A DNA stretch of 5,520 nt from an uncultured Collinsella sp. (GTDB lineage Bacteria; Actinomycetota; Coriobacteriia; Coriobacteriales; Coriobacteriaceae), in NCBI GenBank assembly GCA_905211615.1, contig CAJMBB010000130.1, positions 1 through 5,520 on the forward strand, read 5' to 3'. The notes under the pieces were generated by a model. It was not told the DNA's origin. It saw only the letters and a program-made list of their open reading frames with translations, and did no database searches. A program made the translations under genes and the position numbers. Positions within the stretch are counted from its first letter, which is position 1. Every line of letters begins with the position of its first letter. Of this stretch, positions 1 to 4,961 are shown one piece after another.

Positions 1-93
1 CCCGCCGTTTGGCCAATCTGCCGTTCAATTTCAAAGGCGCGACCAGAAGGTCAGCGCCTTTTCATTTCACGGCACATTGGCTCAAACGGCGGG
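1..93. repeat. Nested long hairpin (quasi-palindrome), may extend left of window
   Basis: Nearly the whole stretch folds on one axis. The outer arms CCCGCCGTTTG (1-11) and CAAACGGCGGG (83-93) pair perfectly. After a one-base bulge, GCCAAT (12-17) pairs with ATTGGC (76-81), and TGCCGT (19-24) with ACGGCA (69-74). The core AAAGGCGC (33-40) pairs with GCGCCTTT (54-61) and is capped by GACC-AGAA-GGTC (41-52). Because the arm starts at base 1 it may continue outside the window. It lies downstream of the minus-strand peptidase operon, so it may end transcripts arriving from either side. The outer arms are more than an intrinsic terminator needs, which suggests an intergenic palindromic repeat. The pairing is directly visible; the role is inferred. 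Confidence 0.75.
33..67 (+). terminator. Terminator-like core hairpin of the 1-93 palindrome
   Basis: The GC-rich stem AAAGGCGC/GCGCCTTT is extended by GACC/GGTC with an AGAA loop, and on the plus strand it is followed by TTTTCATTT. On the minus strand the stem is followed by only TTTGAAATT. It is therefore better as a plus-strand terminator, for a gene left of the window, but could act weakly in both directions and also end the apeB-60 aa operon. The T-tract is interrupted, so efficiency is uncertain. Confidence 0.45.
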
Positions 94-133
94 CTCTCGC
101 TGACTTTTGCTCAACCTGCGGCGTTTCCTTTTT

Positions 134-162
134 GGTGCAATGGGGTCAGGTTGGCTTGCGCC
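134..162. repeat. Short inverted repeat around GGGGTCAGGTT
   Basis: GGTGCAA (134-140) faces TTGCGCC (156-162), pairing with one wobble around a 15-nt loop that contains GGGGTCAGGTT. No T-tract follows the stem on either strand; five T's precede it on the plus strand. It is therefore not a good terminator for the small gene ending at 240. The GGG(G)nCAGGTT core recurs at 4857-4866. The rest of 94-239 shows no supportable gene. Confidence 0.35.
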
Positions 163-239
163 ATACCGGTAGTTCTGTCTGCGACACTCTCGCCAAAGTG
201 ATATCAAACATACATCTAGCGTTTTCGACACTTCGCTTA

Positions 240-422
240 TTAGAGCCAGTCCATCTCCTCGTCATAGCGGTCCGAATAGGCGTTACGCTTGAGTTCTTCA
301 GCACTCGTTGGTCGCGCCTTGGAAACGTCGACCCCTGACTCATGGCAAGCGCCGACGAACAGCTGTAAACCCCGATCAATAAGCTGAGCCCCACGCTCGG
401 CCTTCATTTCTTCGGCTCGCAT
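240..422 (-). CDS. Small protein of unknown function (60 aa), translationally coupled to apeB
   Basis: I do not recognise the family. The protein is short, charged and probably soluble. Residues 1-25 look helical (MRAEEMKAERGAQLIDRGLQ), a glycine- and cysteine-containing turn lies near 24-31, and the acidic tail ends in DRYDEEMDWL. There is no signal peptide or membrane segment. Its ATG follows the apeB TAA with no base between, and a GGAG sequence lying in the last apeB codons sits 6 nt before it, the usual arrangement for coupled translation. It ends in tandem stops, TAA TAA (242-237). Both features favour a real gene over a chance ORF. A regulator or antitoxin-like role is conceivable from size alone, but nothing in the sequence shows it and no toxin-like partner follows. 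Confidence 0.62.
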   Translation of the reverse strand: MRAEEMKAERGAQLIDRGLQLFVGACHESGVDVSKARPTSAEELKRNAYSDRYDEEMDWL

Positions 423-1808
423 TTAGAGCTCCACGCTTTCGGCACCGTTGATGGTTAGGTTTCGCTCATAGAAAGCGGTGAGAGCGCGGATGGCGTACAT
501 CACGTCGCGTACGCCGCCGGTCTCGTAGCTCGAGTGCATGGCAAGCTGCGGCAGGCCCACGTCTACGGCATACATGCTCGCCTGCATGTTGGACAGGTTG
601 CCGAGCGTGGAGCCGCCGGCCATGTCGCTCTTGTTGGCGAAGGCCTGCGTGGGCACGTCGGCGTCATCGCAGATGGCTTGGAACACCGCGCGGCTAAAGG
701 CATCGGTGCAGTAGTGCTGGTTGGCGGCTTCCTTGATGACAATACCGCCGTTGAGTACGACCTGGTTGCGGGCATCGCACTTCTCGGCGTGGTTGGGGTG
801 CACGGCATGCGCGTTGTCGCAGCTCACAAGCATCGAGGCGGCAAGTGCGCGATGGTACGACTCGTCGTCAAAGCCCAGCGATCCGTTGATGCGGCGCAGC
901 GCGTCGGCCAAGAACGTCGACATGGCGCCCTGCTTGGTCTCGGAGCCAACCTCCTCGTTATCAAAGCAGCAGAAGACCGAGACGTCATGCGCGTTCTCGG
1001 CACCCAAAAATGCCTGCAGCGAGGTGTAGGCGCAGGCAAGGTCGTCGAGCTTGGGCGTCGAGATAAACTCGTCGGCCCAGCCCCAAATGCGCGCATCCTG
1101 ACGATTGACCAGGAACAGATCGCGGCCCAGAATTTGCTCGGGCTCAACATCCAGCTCGTCGGCGATCAGGGCGTCAAAGTCGCCCTGCATAAGGTCGCCA
1201 GCGCTGATGAGCGGGCACAGGTCGACGGCGCGGTTGGGCGCAAAGCCCTCGTTGACGCCGCGGTTCATATGGATGGCAAGGCTCGGAATAATAGCGACCT
1301 CGCGCTCGGTGGAAAGCAGGCGGCTCTCAATACGGTCGCCCTCGCGCACCAGCACGCGGCCCGCGAGCGCCAGCGGGCGATCGAACCAGGTGTAGTCGAT
1401 CATGCCGCCGTAGGCCTCGGTGTTCAGGCGCAGCGTCTCGCCTGCGCCGTCGAGCTCGGGCACGGCCTTGACCTTAAACGTCGGCGAGTCGCTGTGCGAC
1501 GCCGTCAGCTGAAAATGGTAGTCGCCGGCAACGCCGTCCTCGCCCCACGTCGCGGCCAGGTCCTCGCCCACCTTAAAGGCAACAACGCTCGAGGTGTTGC
1601 GCTGCGTGTAATAGCGACCGCCCGGCTCGATATCCCACGCCGCATTCTCGGGCAGGTAGGTAAAGCCCGCCTCGTCGAGTTCGGCCATAATGGTCGCCGC
1701 CGTATGGAACATGCTGGGGCATGCCTCGATAAAGTCAATGAGGTCGTTGGCGGCCTCGATATCGTCGGCCGTCACGTACACGCGCTCGGGCGTTTCCTGA
1801 TCCGTCAT
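423..1808 (-). CDS. apeB: M18 family metallo-aminopeptidase (aspartyl aminopeptidase type)
   Basis: Cytosolic di-zinc exopeptidase that removes N-terminal, typically acidic or neutral, residues from peptides during protein turnover. At 461 aa it has normal family length. The M18 signature is complete: HSDSP at 105-109 (zinc His105); EAYGG and WFDRPLALAGRVL at 131-153; KLDDL at 253-257 with the bridging zinc aspartate; DNEEVGS at 283-289 (Glu285 the general base, Glu286 a zinc ligand); SCDNAHAVHPNH at 329-340 (Asp331 ligand); NKSDMAGGSTLG at 392-403; and QLAMHS at 421-426 (zinc His425). The HSDSP form fits subgroup 2 (apeB) rather than apeA. I chose the ATG at 1808 because AAGGGGAG stands just upstream. 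The frame stays open to an ATG at 1919, but the extra 37 residues do not resemble the family and have no ribosome site. It is transcribed away from the hydrolase gene and coupled at its end to the 60-aa gene. No convincing promoter is visible in the 161-bp divergent gap. Confidence 0.95.
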   Translation of the reverse strand: MTDQETPERVYVTADDIEAANDLIDFIEACPSMFHTAATIMAELDEAGFTYLPENAAWDIEPGGRYYTQRNTSSVVAFKVGEDLAATWGEDGVAGDYHFQLTASHSDSPTFKVKAVPELDGAGETLRLNTEAYGGMIDYTWFDRPLALAGRVLVREGDRIESRLLSTEREVAIIPSLAIHMNRGVNEGFAPNRAVDLCPLISAGDLMQGDFDALIADELDVEPEQILGRDLFLVNRQDARIWGWADEFISTPKLDDLACAYTSLQAFLGAENAHDVSVFCCFDNEEVGSETKQGAMSTFLADALRRINGSLGFDDESYHRALAASMLVSCDNAHAVHPNHAEKCDARNQVVLNGGIVIKEAANQHYCTDAFSRAVFQAICDDADVPTQAFANKSDMAGGSTLGNLSNMQASMYAVDVGLPQLAMHSSYETGGVRDVMYAIRALTAFYERNLTINGAESVEL

Positions 1809-1811
1809 GCT

Positions 1812-1819
1812 CTCCCCTT
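1812..1819 (-). promoter_or_regulatory. Ribosome binding site fixing the apeB start
   Basis: On the minus strand AAGGGGAG precedes ATG with 3 nt between its final G and the start codon, or 5 nt from the AAGGGG part. This supports the MTDQETPERV start over the in-frame ATGs at 1919 and 1877. Confidence 0.7.
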
Positions 1820-1969
1820 TCGCTGGGTTGATGGTCCCTTCCAGCATACCCCGCCACGCCAGCGCCACACTCTTCATTCCGCGTTTAATCCCGCGCCGCT
1901 CGCCAAGTTGAGCCATCATGCCCGTGCACCTTTTGCGACAATTACGCTAACAGGACGAGAGGAGCCGTC

Positions 1970-3055
1970 ATGAAGCCACGTAACATTGCCATCACCTGCG
2001 GTGTCGCGGGAGTCGCCGTCGGCCTTGCCGCTGCCACCGGTATCGTTTATCACAAGCAAATCAAGTCCGCCGCGTCGCTCAAACGCTTGACCGGCTACGC
2101 GGATAGCTATGACCTGTACGCAATCGACATCGCCTACGACTACGATCTTGATCGCATCATCGCCGCTGGCGTGCGCGACGACCAGGCCTACATCGACGCC
2201 GTGGTGGCGCAGGTGCTGCCCGGTGTGCCGGTACATGTCCAGGCGCCCCAGTTTGCCTGCAGCGCTTTTGTCGCCGTAGATGCCGAAGGCCGCGTGCGCA
2301 CCGGTCGCAATTACGACTTTAAGGACGACACCTCGGCGCTGCTGGTGCGCAATCACCCACGCGACGGCTATGCCTCCATCGGGTTTGCTGCCCTTAACAA
2401 CCTGGGCGATAACACTCCGCTTGACTCCGTCGGCGGACGCGCCTCCGCACTCATGGGCCCGTTTGCCCAGCTCGACGGTGTTAACGAATGCGGCGTGTCC
2501 ATTGCCGTACTCACTCTGGATTCCAAGCCCTGTGACCAGGACACGCAACGCCCCGTCATCAATACCTCGCTCGCCATCCGTCTGGTGCTCGACCGTGCCG
2601 CCACCACGCAAGAAGCTGTCGACCTGCTTTCCGCCTACGACATGCACGCCATGGCAGGACGCGATTACCACTTCTTTATCAACGACGTCGCCGGTGACGC
2701 GCGCGTAGTAGAGTGGGATCCGCGCGATCCGGACCGTGCTTTCAAAGCGACTCCTGTACGCCAGGTTACGAACTTCTACGCCTGCTATGGCGACGAAGTG
2801 CTGCCCAACCAAAAGAATGACGAGCTGGGCCATGGTAAAGAGCGCGCCGTCGCAATCTCCGATGTCCTTGACGCCCATGTCGGCGCCCAAGACGAGGCAG
2901 TCGCTTGGAAGGCCCTTCGCGCTGCGGCGCAAGAGCCCAATCCGGAAGACATCACCAGCAATACGCAATGGTCGGTCGTCTTTGACAATACCGAGCCCGC
3001 TGCCGCCATCACGCTGCGCCGCCACTGGGGCAATGTCGATGCCTTCGCACTGTAA
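1970..3055 (+). CDS. Membrane-anchored linear amide C-N hydrolase (choloylglycine hydrolase / penicillin acylase-like, Ntn hydrolase)
   Basis: N-terminal nucleophile hydrolase that cleaves linear amide bonds. Relatives act on conjugated bile salts, penicillin V, N-acyl homoserine lactones or acyl-peptides; the substrate here cannot be read from sequence. Of its 361 residues, 1-28 form a positively charged start plus one hydrophobic segment (about 6-26), a signal or membrane anchor without a lipobox. Residues 30-96 are a pro-region. Cys97 (QFACSAF) is the predicted nucleophile, exposed by cleavage before it. GRNYDF (112-117) carries the conserved Arg113 and Asp116, DGVNECGVSI (169-178) the conserved Asn172, and TNFY (267-270) and TQWSVVFD (332-339) follow as in the family. 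AGAGGAG (1958-1964) lies 5 nt before the ATG. The gene stands alone between the divergent apeB and pfk, with no transporter or regulator beside it. The fold assignment is firm; bile salt hydrolase activity should not be assumed. Confidence 0.88.
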   Translation: MKPRNIAITCGVAGVAVGLAAATGIVYHKQIKSAASLKRLTGYADSYDLYAIDIAYDYDLDRIIAAGVRDDQAYIDAVVAQVLPGVPVHVQAPQFACSAFVAVDAEGRVRTGRNYDFKDDTSALLVRNHPRDGYASIGFAALNNLGDNTPLDSVGGRASALMGPFAQLDGVNECGVSIAVLTLDSKPCDQDTQRPVINTSLAIRLVLDRAATTQEAVDLLSAYDMHAMAGRDYHFFINDVAGDARVVEWDPRDPDRAFKATPVRQVTNFYACYGDEVLPNQKNDELGHGKERAVAISDVLDAHVGAQDEAVAWKALRAAAQEPNPEDITSNTQWSVVFDNTEPAAAITLRRHWGNVDAFAL

Positions 3056-3123
3056 GGAGCCAGGCCCGTCGACCTTACGTTCCTTGACGTTGCTTACATT
3101 TCCATACGCTTGAGCTAACACGT

Positions 3124-3156
3124 TTTACCCCCGTATCAACAGTGTGCGGGGGTAAA
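3124..3156. promoter_or_regulatory. Perfect 10-bp inverted repeat upstream of the phosphofructokinase gene
   Basis: TTTACCCCCG (3124-3133) and CGGGGGTAAA (3147-3156) pair perfectly across a 13-nt spacer. The T's are on the outer left and the A's on the outer right, the reverse of an intrinsic terminator, and no T-tract follows on either strand. It therefore fits better as a dimeric operator or a 5'-leader hairpin than as a terminator for the hydrolase gene. It lies 38 nt before the phosphofructokinase ATG and just upstream of a -10 candidate. No binding protein can be named. Confidence 0.55.
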
Positions 3157-3166
3157 CTTATGCGCA

Positions 3167-3175
3167 TGTTATAAC
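3167..3175 (+). promoter_or_regulatory. Extended -10 candidate for the phosphofructokinase gene
   Basis: TGTTATAAC matches an extended -10 (TGn plus TATAAC, five of six to TATAAT). No -35 match stands at 16-18 bp, where the inverted repeat arm lies instead. Transcription would start around 3182, leaving a leader of only about 12 nt that just includes the AAGGA ribosome site (3184-3188). An alternative start upstream (TTGACG at 3084-3089 with TACGCT at 3105-3110, a short 15-bp spacer) would place the inverted repeat in the mRNA leader. Confidence 0.35.
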
Positions 3176-3194
3176 TTGCCCGGAAGGATTCATC

Positions 3195-4274
3195 ATGCTC
3201 AGGATCGGTCTTCTTACCAGTGGCGGCGACTGCCAGGCGCTCAACGCCACCATGCGCGGCATCGTCAAAACGCTTATGACCAATAGCGAAGAACCTATCG
3301 AGATCTACGGTTTTGAGGACGGCTACCAGGGCCTTATCTACAGCAGGTTCCGTGTCATGACGCCCGCCGATTTTAGCGGCATCCTCACCCGCGGCGGCAC
3401 CATCCTGGGCACGAGCCGCACGCCGTTCAAGCGCCTGGATACCCCCGAGGCCGATGGTGTCGAGAAGGTGCCGGCGATGGTCCACACCTATCATAAGCTG
3501 CAGCTCGACTGCCTGTTTATGCTGGGCGGTAACGGCTCCACCAAGACCGCCAACCGCCTGCGTGAAGAGGGCCTCAACGTTATCGCCCTGCCCAAGACCA
3601 TCGATAACGACACCTGGGGCACCGAGCTGACGTTCGGCTTTACGAGCGCCATCGACGTCGCCACCAAGTGCATCGACGACATTCACACCACCGCTTCGAG
3701 CCACGGCCGCGTGTTTGTCATCGAGATCATGGGCCACAAGGTTGGCTGGATCCCGCTGTACGCCGGCGTCGCAGGCGGTGCGGATGTCATCTTGATTCCC
3801 GAGATTCCCTACGACATGGATAACGTCATCAAGACCATCGAGCATCGCATGGAAACCGGCAGCCGCTTTACCATCGTGGCCGTCGCCGAGGGCGCTATCT
3901 CCAAGGAGGACGCGGCGCTGTCCAAGAAGGAGTACAAGAAGAAGCTCGCCGAGCGCACGAGTCCGTCGATTGTCTACGACATCGCCAAGGAGATCGAGGC
4001 CAAGACCGGTCGCGAGACCCGCGTCGCCATCCCCGGCCACACGCAGCGCGGCGGCCAGCCCGATGCCCAGGACCGCATCTTTGCGACCCAGTGCGGCGTC
4101 GAGGCCGCGCTGGGCTGCCTGCGCGGCGAGTTTGGCTACATGATTGCCCTGCGTGACGGCAAGATGTGCCACATGCCGCTCGAGGATGTCGCTGGCAAGC
4201 TCAAGTTTGTCGATCCCCAGAGCGATCTGGTGCGCGAGGCCAAGGCGTTGGGCATCAGCTTCGGCGACGAATAG
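3195..4274 (+). CDS. pfkA: 6-phosphofructokinase, mixed-substrate group III type
   Basis: Phosphorylates fructose 6-phosphate to fructose 1,6-bisphosphate in glycolysis, in the cytosol, usually as a tetramer or dimer. The 359 residues match group III length. Motifs in order: GLLTSGGDCQALNATMRG (5-22, phosphoryl-donor loop); RGGTILGTSR (66-75); GGNGS (111-115); PKTIDND (133-139) with catalytic base Asp136; SSHGRVFVIEIMGHKVGW (168-185), sugar-phosphate contacts; PEIPYD (202-207); and GHTQRGGQPDAQDR (281-294), sugar-phosphate contacts. By E. coli PfkA numbering, Gly at 104 (Gly114) favours ATP, while Lys at 124 (Lys134) is the residue of PPi-dependent enzymes; this mixture marks group III, so donor choice is not settled. 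The Mg-binding Asp103 position of PfkA is Asn113 here. AAGGA lies 6 nt before the ATG. The stop codon is inside the left arm of the 4266-4450 quasi-palindrome. The symbol is given by function; strict pfkA orthology is uncertain. Confidence 0.95.
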   Translation: MLRIGLLTSGGDCQALNATMRGIVKTLMTNSEEPIEIYGFEDGYQGLIYSRFRVMTPADFSGILTRGGTILGTSRTPFKRLDTPEADGVEKVPAMVHTYHKLQLDCLFMLGGNGSTKTANRLREEGLNVIALPKTIDNDTWGTELTFGFTSAIDVATKCIDDIHTTASSHGRVFVIEIMGHKVGWIPLYAGVAGGADVILIPEIPYDMDNVIKTIEHRMETGSRFTIVAVAEGAISKEDAALSKKEYKKKLAERTSPSIVYDIAKEIEAKTGRETRVAIPGHTQRGGQPDAQDRIFATQCGVEAALGCLRGEFGYMIALRDGKMCHMPLEDVAGKLKFVDPQSDLVREAKALGISFGDE

Positions 4275-4450
4275 CCTCGGCCGAAACTGCTCTCATTGGA
4301 GGCCCCAAGGCTTACCTCCCAAATCGTCCTCGGACATGTCAGGATCCCGCCGTGCGCTTCGCGCGGCGGGATCCTTCCGTCCTGCGGAAAGATTTGGGAG
4401 GTAAGCCCTGGGGCCTCCTGCGGTAACTAGGGAGGCCGAGGCTATTCGTC
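4266..4450. repeat. 185-nt quasi-palindrome containing the phosphofructokinase stop codon
   Basis: Three pairs of arms share one dyad axis at 4358. The outer pair is GACGAATAGCCTCGGCC (4266-4282) with its exact complement (4434-4450), 17 bp. The middle pair is 4298-4325 with 4391-4418, 28 bp with a single A-C mismatch (4308/4408). The inner pair is AGGATCCCGCCG (4341-4352) with CGGCGGGATCCT (4364-4375), continued by TGCG/CGCG to a 3-nt loop. Between arms lie 15-nt unpaired segments on both sides, equal in length (4283-4297 with 4419-4433, and 4326-4340 with 4376-4390), so the register is never lost. The left outer arm holds the last two phosphofructokinase codons and its TAG. No T-tract follows on either strand, so this is not a classical intrinsic terminator. 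It may be an intergenic palindromic repeat, a strand-switch duplication, or an mRNA 3'-end stabilising structure. Confidence 0.85.
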
Positions 4451-4458
4451 TTCTTGCT

Positions 4459-4706
4459 GCGGGTGCCTAGGGTGGGGTGTGGCGTGCATTTTTGGGAGTA
4501 TTCAGCAGCCGAGGATGCCTGCATACTGGATTTTGGGCGAAAGGCAGGCACTATGGGCCGCATCCTGTAAAAAACGATCGGTCCTCGAGGCACTGGGGGC
4601 TCAGAATCAAGGCATTCGACGCGGTTTTGTGCACACGTTCCCGCGCCCGCGGACTCCGGGATGCAGAATACTCCGAAATTTGCACGCCGCCCCCTGGGGT
4701 ACCCGC
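4459..4706. repeat. MITE-like element with imperfect terminal inverted repeats
   Basis: The best-conserved part of the ends is 4481-4507 against the complement of 4662-4688, 23 of 27 positions identical, including GGCGTGCA and GGAGTATTC. Outside this, GCGGGTGCC (4459-4467) faces the complement of GGTACCCGC (4698-4706), eight of nine, with a G-rich/C-rich stretch between. The interior (4508-4661) has a further dyad, AGGATGCCTGC (4512-4522) against GCAGGC (4544-4549) and GCATCCT (4560-4566). No credible coding sequence is present: open frames here run through the repeats and lack ribosome sites. No clear target-site duplication is visible. A non-autonomous mobile element or multicopy intergenic repeat is the likeliest reading, but copy number cannot be judged from one window. 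Confidence 0.45.
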
Positions 4707-4710
4707 GGAC

Positions 4711-4764
4711 AAAAAGCAACCGCCCCGCCGAAATATGCAATCGGCGGGGCGGTTTATGCAATTT
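4711..4764. terminator. Intrinsic terminator, strongest on the minus strand
   Basis: A 14-bp GC-rich stem, AACCGCCCCGCCGA (4718-4731) with TCGGCGGGGCGGTT (4741-4754), encloses a 9-nt loop. On the minus strand it is followed by GCTTTTTG (4717-4710), a typical T-tract, so it can end transcripts of the minus-strand 106-aa gene. On the plus strand the tail is TTTATGCAATTT, weaker, but it is the first terminator-like site after the phosphofructokinase. It probably serves both convergent units. TATGCAAT occurs in the loop (4734-4741) and again just after the stem (4755-4762). Confidence 0.7.
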
Positions 4765-4811
4765 AGTGGCTGTGGGCGCGTCGGTGGCTCGCTACAGCTT
4801 GAATCCCAGAA

Positions 4812-4849
4812 CGGGTTACTCGGCGCTCTTAAAAGCGCCGAGTAACCCG
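4812..4849. repeat. Perfect 16-bp stem palindrome in the convergent intergenic region
   Basis: CGGGTTACTCGGCGCT (4812-4827) pairs without mismatch with 4834-4849 across a 6-nt loop, CTTAAA. Neither strand has a T-tract after the stem; five A's occur at 4852-4856, two bases beyond the right arm on the plus strand. It could help stop or stabilise the minus-strand 106-aa transcript, or be an intergenic repeat, but it lacks the tail of a standard terminator. Confidence 0.7.
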
Positions 4850-4856
4850 CCAAAAA

Positions 4857-4889
4857 GGGACAGGTTCATCTTTGGCAGGTTAATCTGGG
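4857..4889. repeat. Tandem imperfect direct repeat CAGGTT(C/A)ATCT
   Basis: CAGGTTCATCTTTGG (4861-4875) is followed at once by CAGGTTAATCTGGG (4876-4889). Both share CAGGTT, one variable base, ATCT and a G-rich end. The block opens with GGGACAGGTT, similar to GGGGTCAGGTT at 142-152. I associate such GGG-ACAGGTT strings with ends of Y1/REP-type transposable repeats, but that is memory-based and no transposase is present here. Confidence 0.35.
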
Positions 4890-4928
4890 CAAACGCCGGA
4901 CAACCATTAGGCGGCCTGGCGTTTACCC
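4887..4928. repeat. Inverted repeat downstream of the 106-aa gene
   Basis: GGGCAAACGCC (4887-4897) pairs with GGCGTTTACCC (4918-4928), 10 of 11 bp with a C-A mismatch at 4890/4925, around a 20-nt loop. No T-tract follows on the minus strand. It lies 33 bp beyond the 106-aa stop codon and overlaps the end of the CAGGTT direct repeat. Confidence 0.45.
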
Positions 4929-4961
4929 CGTTTTGCTGGGGATGTTTGTCGTTCAGTACTC

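Noticed and set aside
9..338. 109-codon plus-strand frame at the left edge
   Set aside because: It starts inside the 1-93 hairpin, lacks a ribosome site and overlaps the better supported 60-aa gene on the other strand.
146..394. 82-codon minus-strand frame overlapping the 60-aa gene
   Set aside because: Out of frame with the coupled start and without its own ribosome site; it runs on past the tandem stops into repeat-like sequence.
1809..1919. 37-residue N-terminal extension of apeB
   Set aside because: No ribosome site at 1919, while a strong one precedes 1808; the extension is not part of the M18 fold.
1809..1969. Divergent promoter pair between apeB and the hydrolase
   Set aside because: Promoters must exist here, but I found no -35/-10 pair with correct spacing on either strand good enough to report.
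534..1973. 479-codon open frame on the plus strand across apeB
   Set aside because: It is antisense to a gene with a complete M18 signature. The protein is rich in Arg, His, Ala and Gly without family features, as expected of a shadow in GC-rich DNA.
1916..3121. 401-codon open frame on the minus strand across the C-N hydrolase
   Set aside because: Antisense shadow of a gene with conserved Ntn motifs; the product is repetitive Val/Gly/Asp-rich sequence without recognisable domains.
3124..3156. Intrinsic terminator for the hydrolase gene
   Set aside because: The stem is strong but no T-tract follows on either strand; the A/T ends are in the reverse order for a terminator.
3075..4172. 365-codon open frame on the minus strand across pfkA
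   Set aside because: Antisense to a fully recognisable phosphofructokinase; low-complexity Gly/Ala/Asp/Leu-rich translation.
4266..4450. CRISPR-like or tandem repeat array
   Set aside because: The repeats are inverted, not direct, and occur once each; there are no regular spacers and no cas genes.
4339..4845. Several 86-140-codon frames on both strands in the pfkA-downstream region (for example 4339-4761 minus and 4477-4845 plus)
   Set aside because: They run through the inverted repeats and terminator, lack ribosome sites, and overlap each other on both strands; the composition is Arg/Pro-rich noise.
4887..4928. attC-type integron recombination site
   Set aside because: The dyad lacks the R-box and L-box consensus ends, and there is no integrase or cassette structure.
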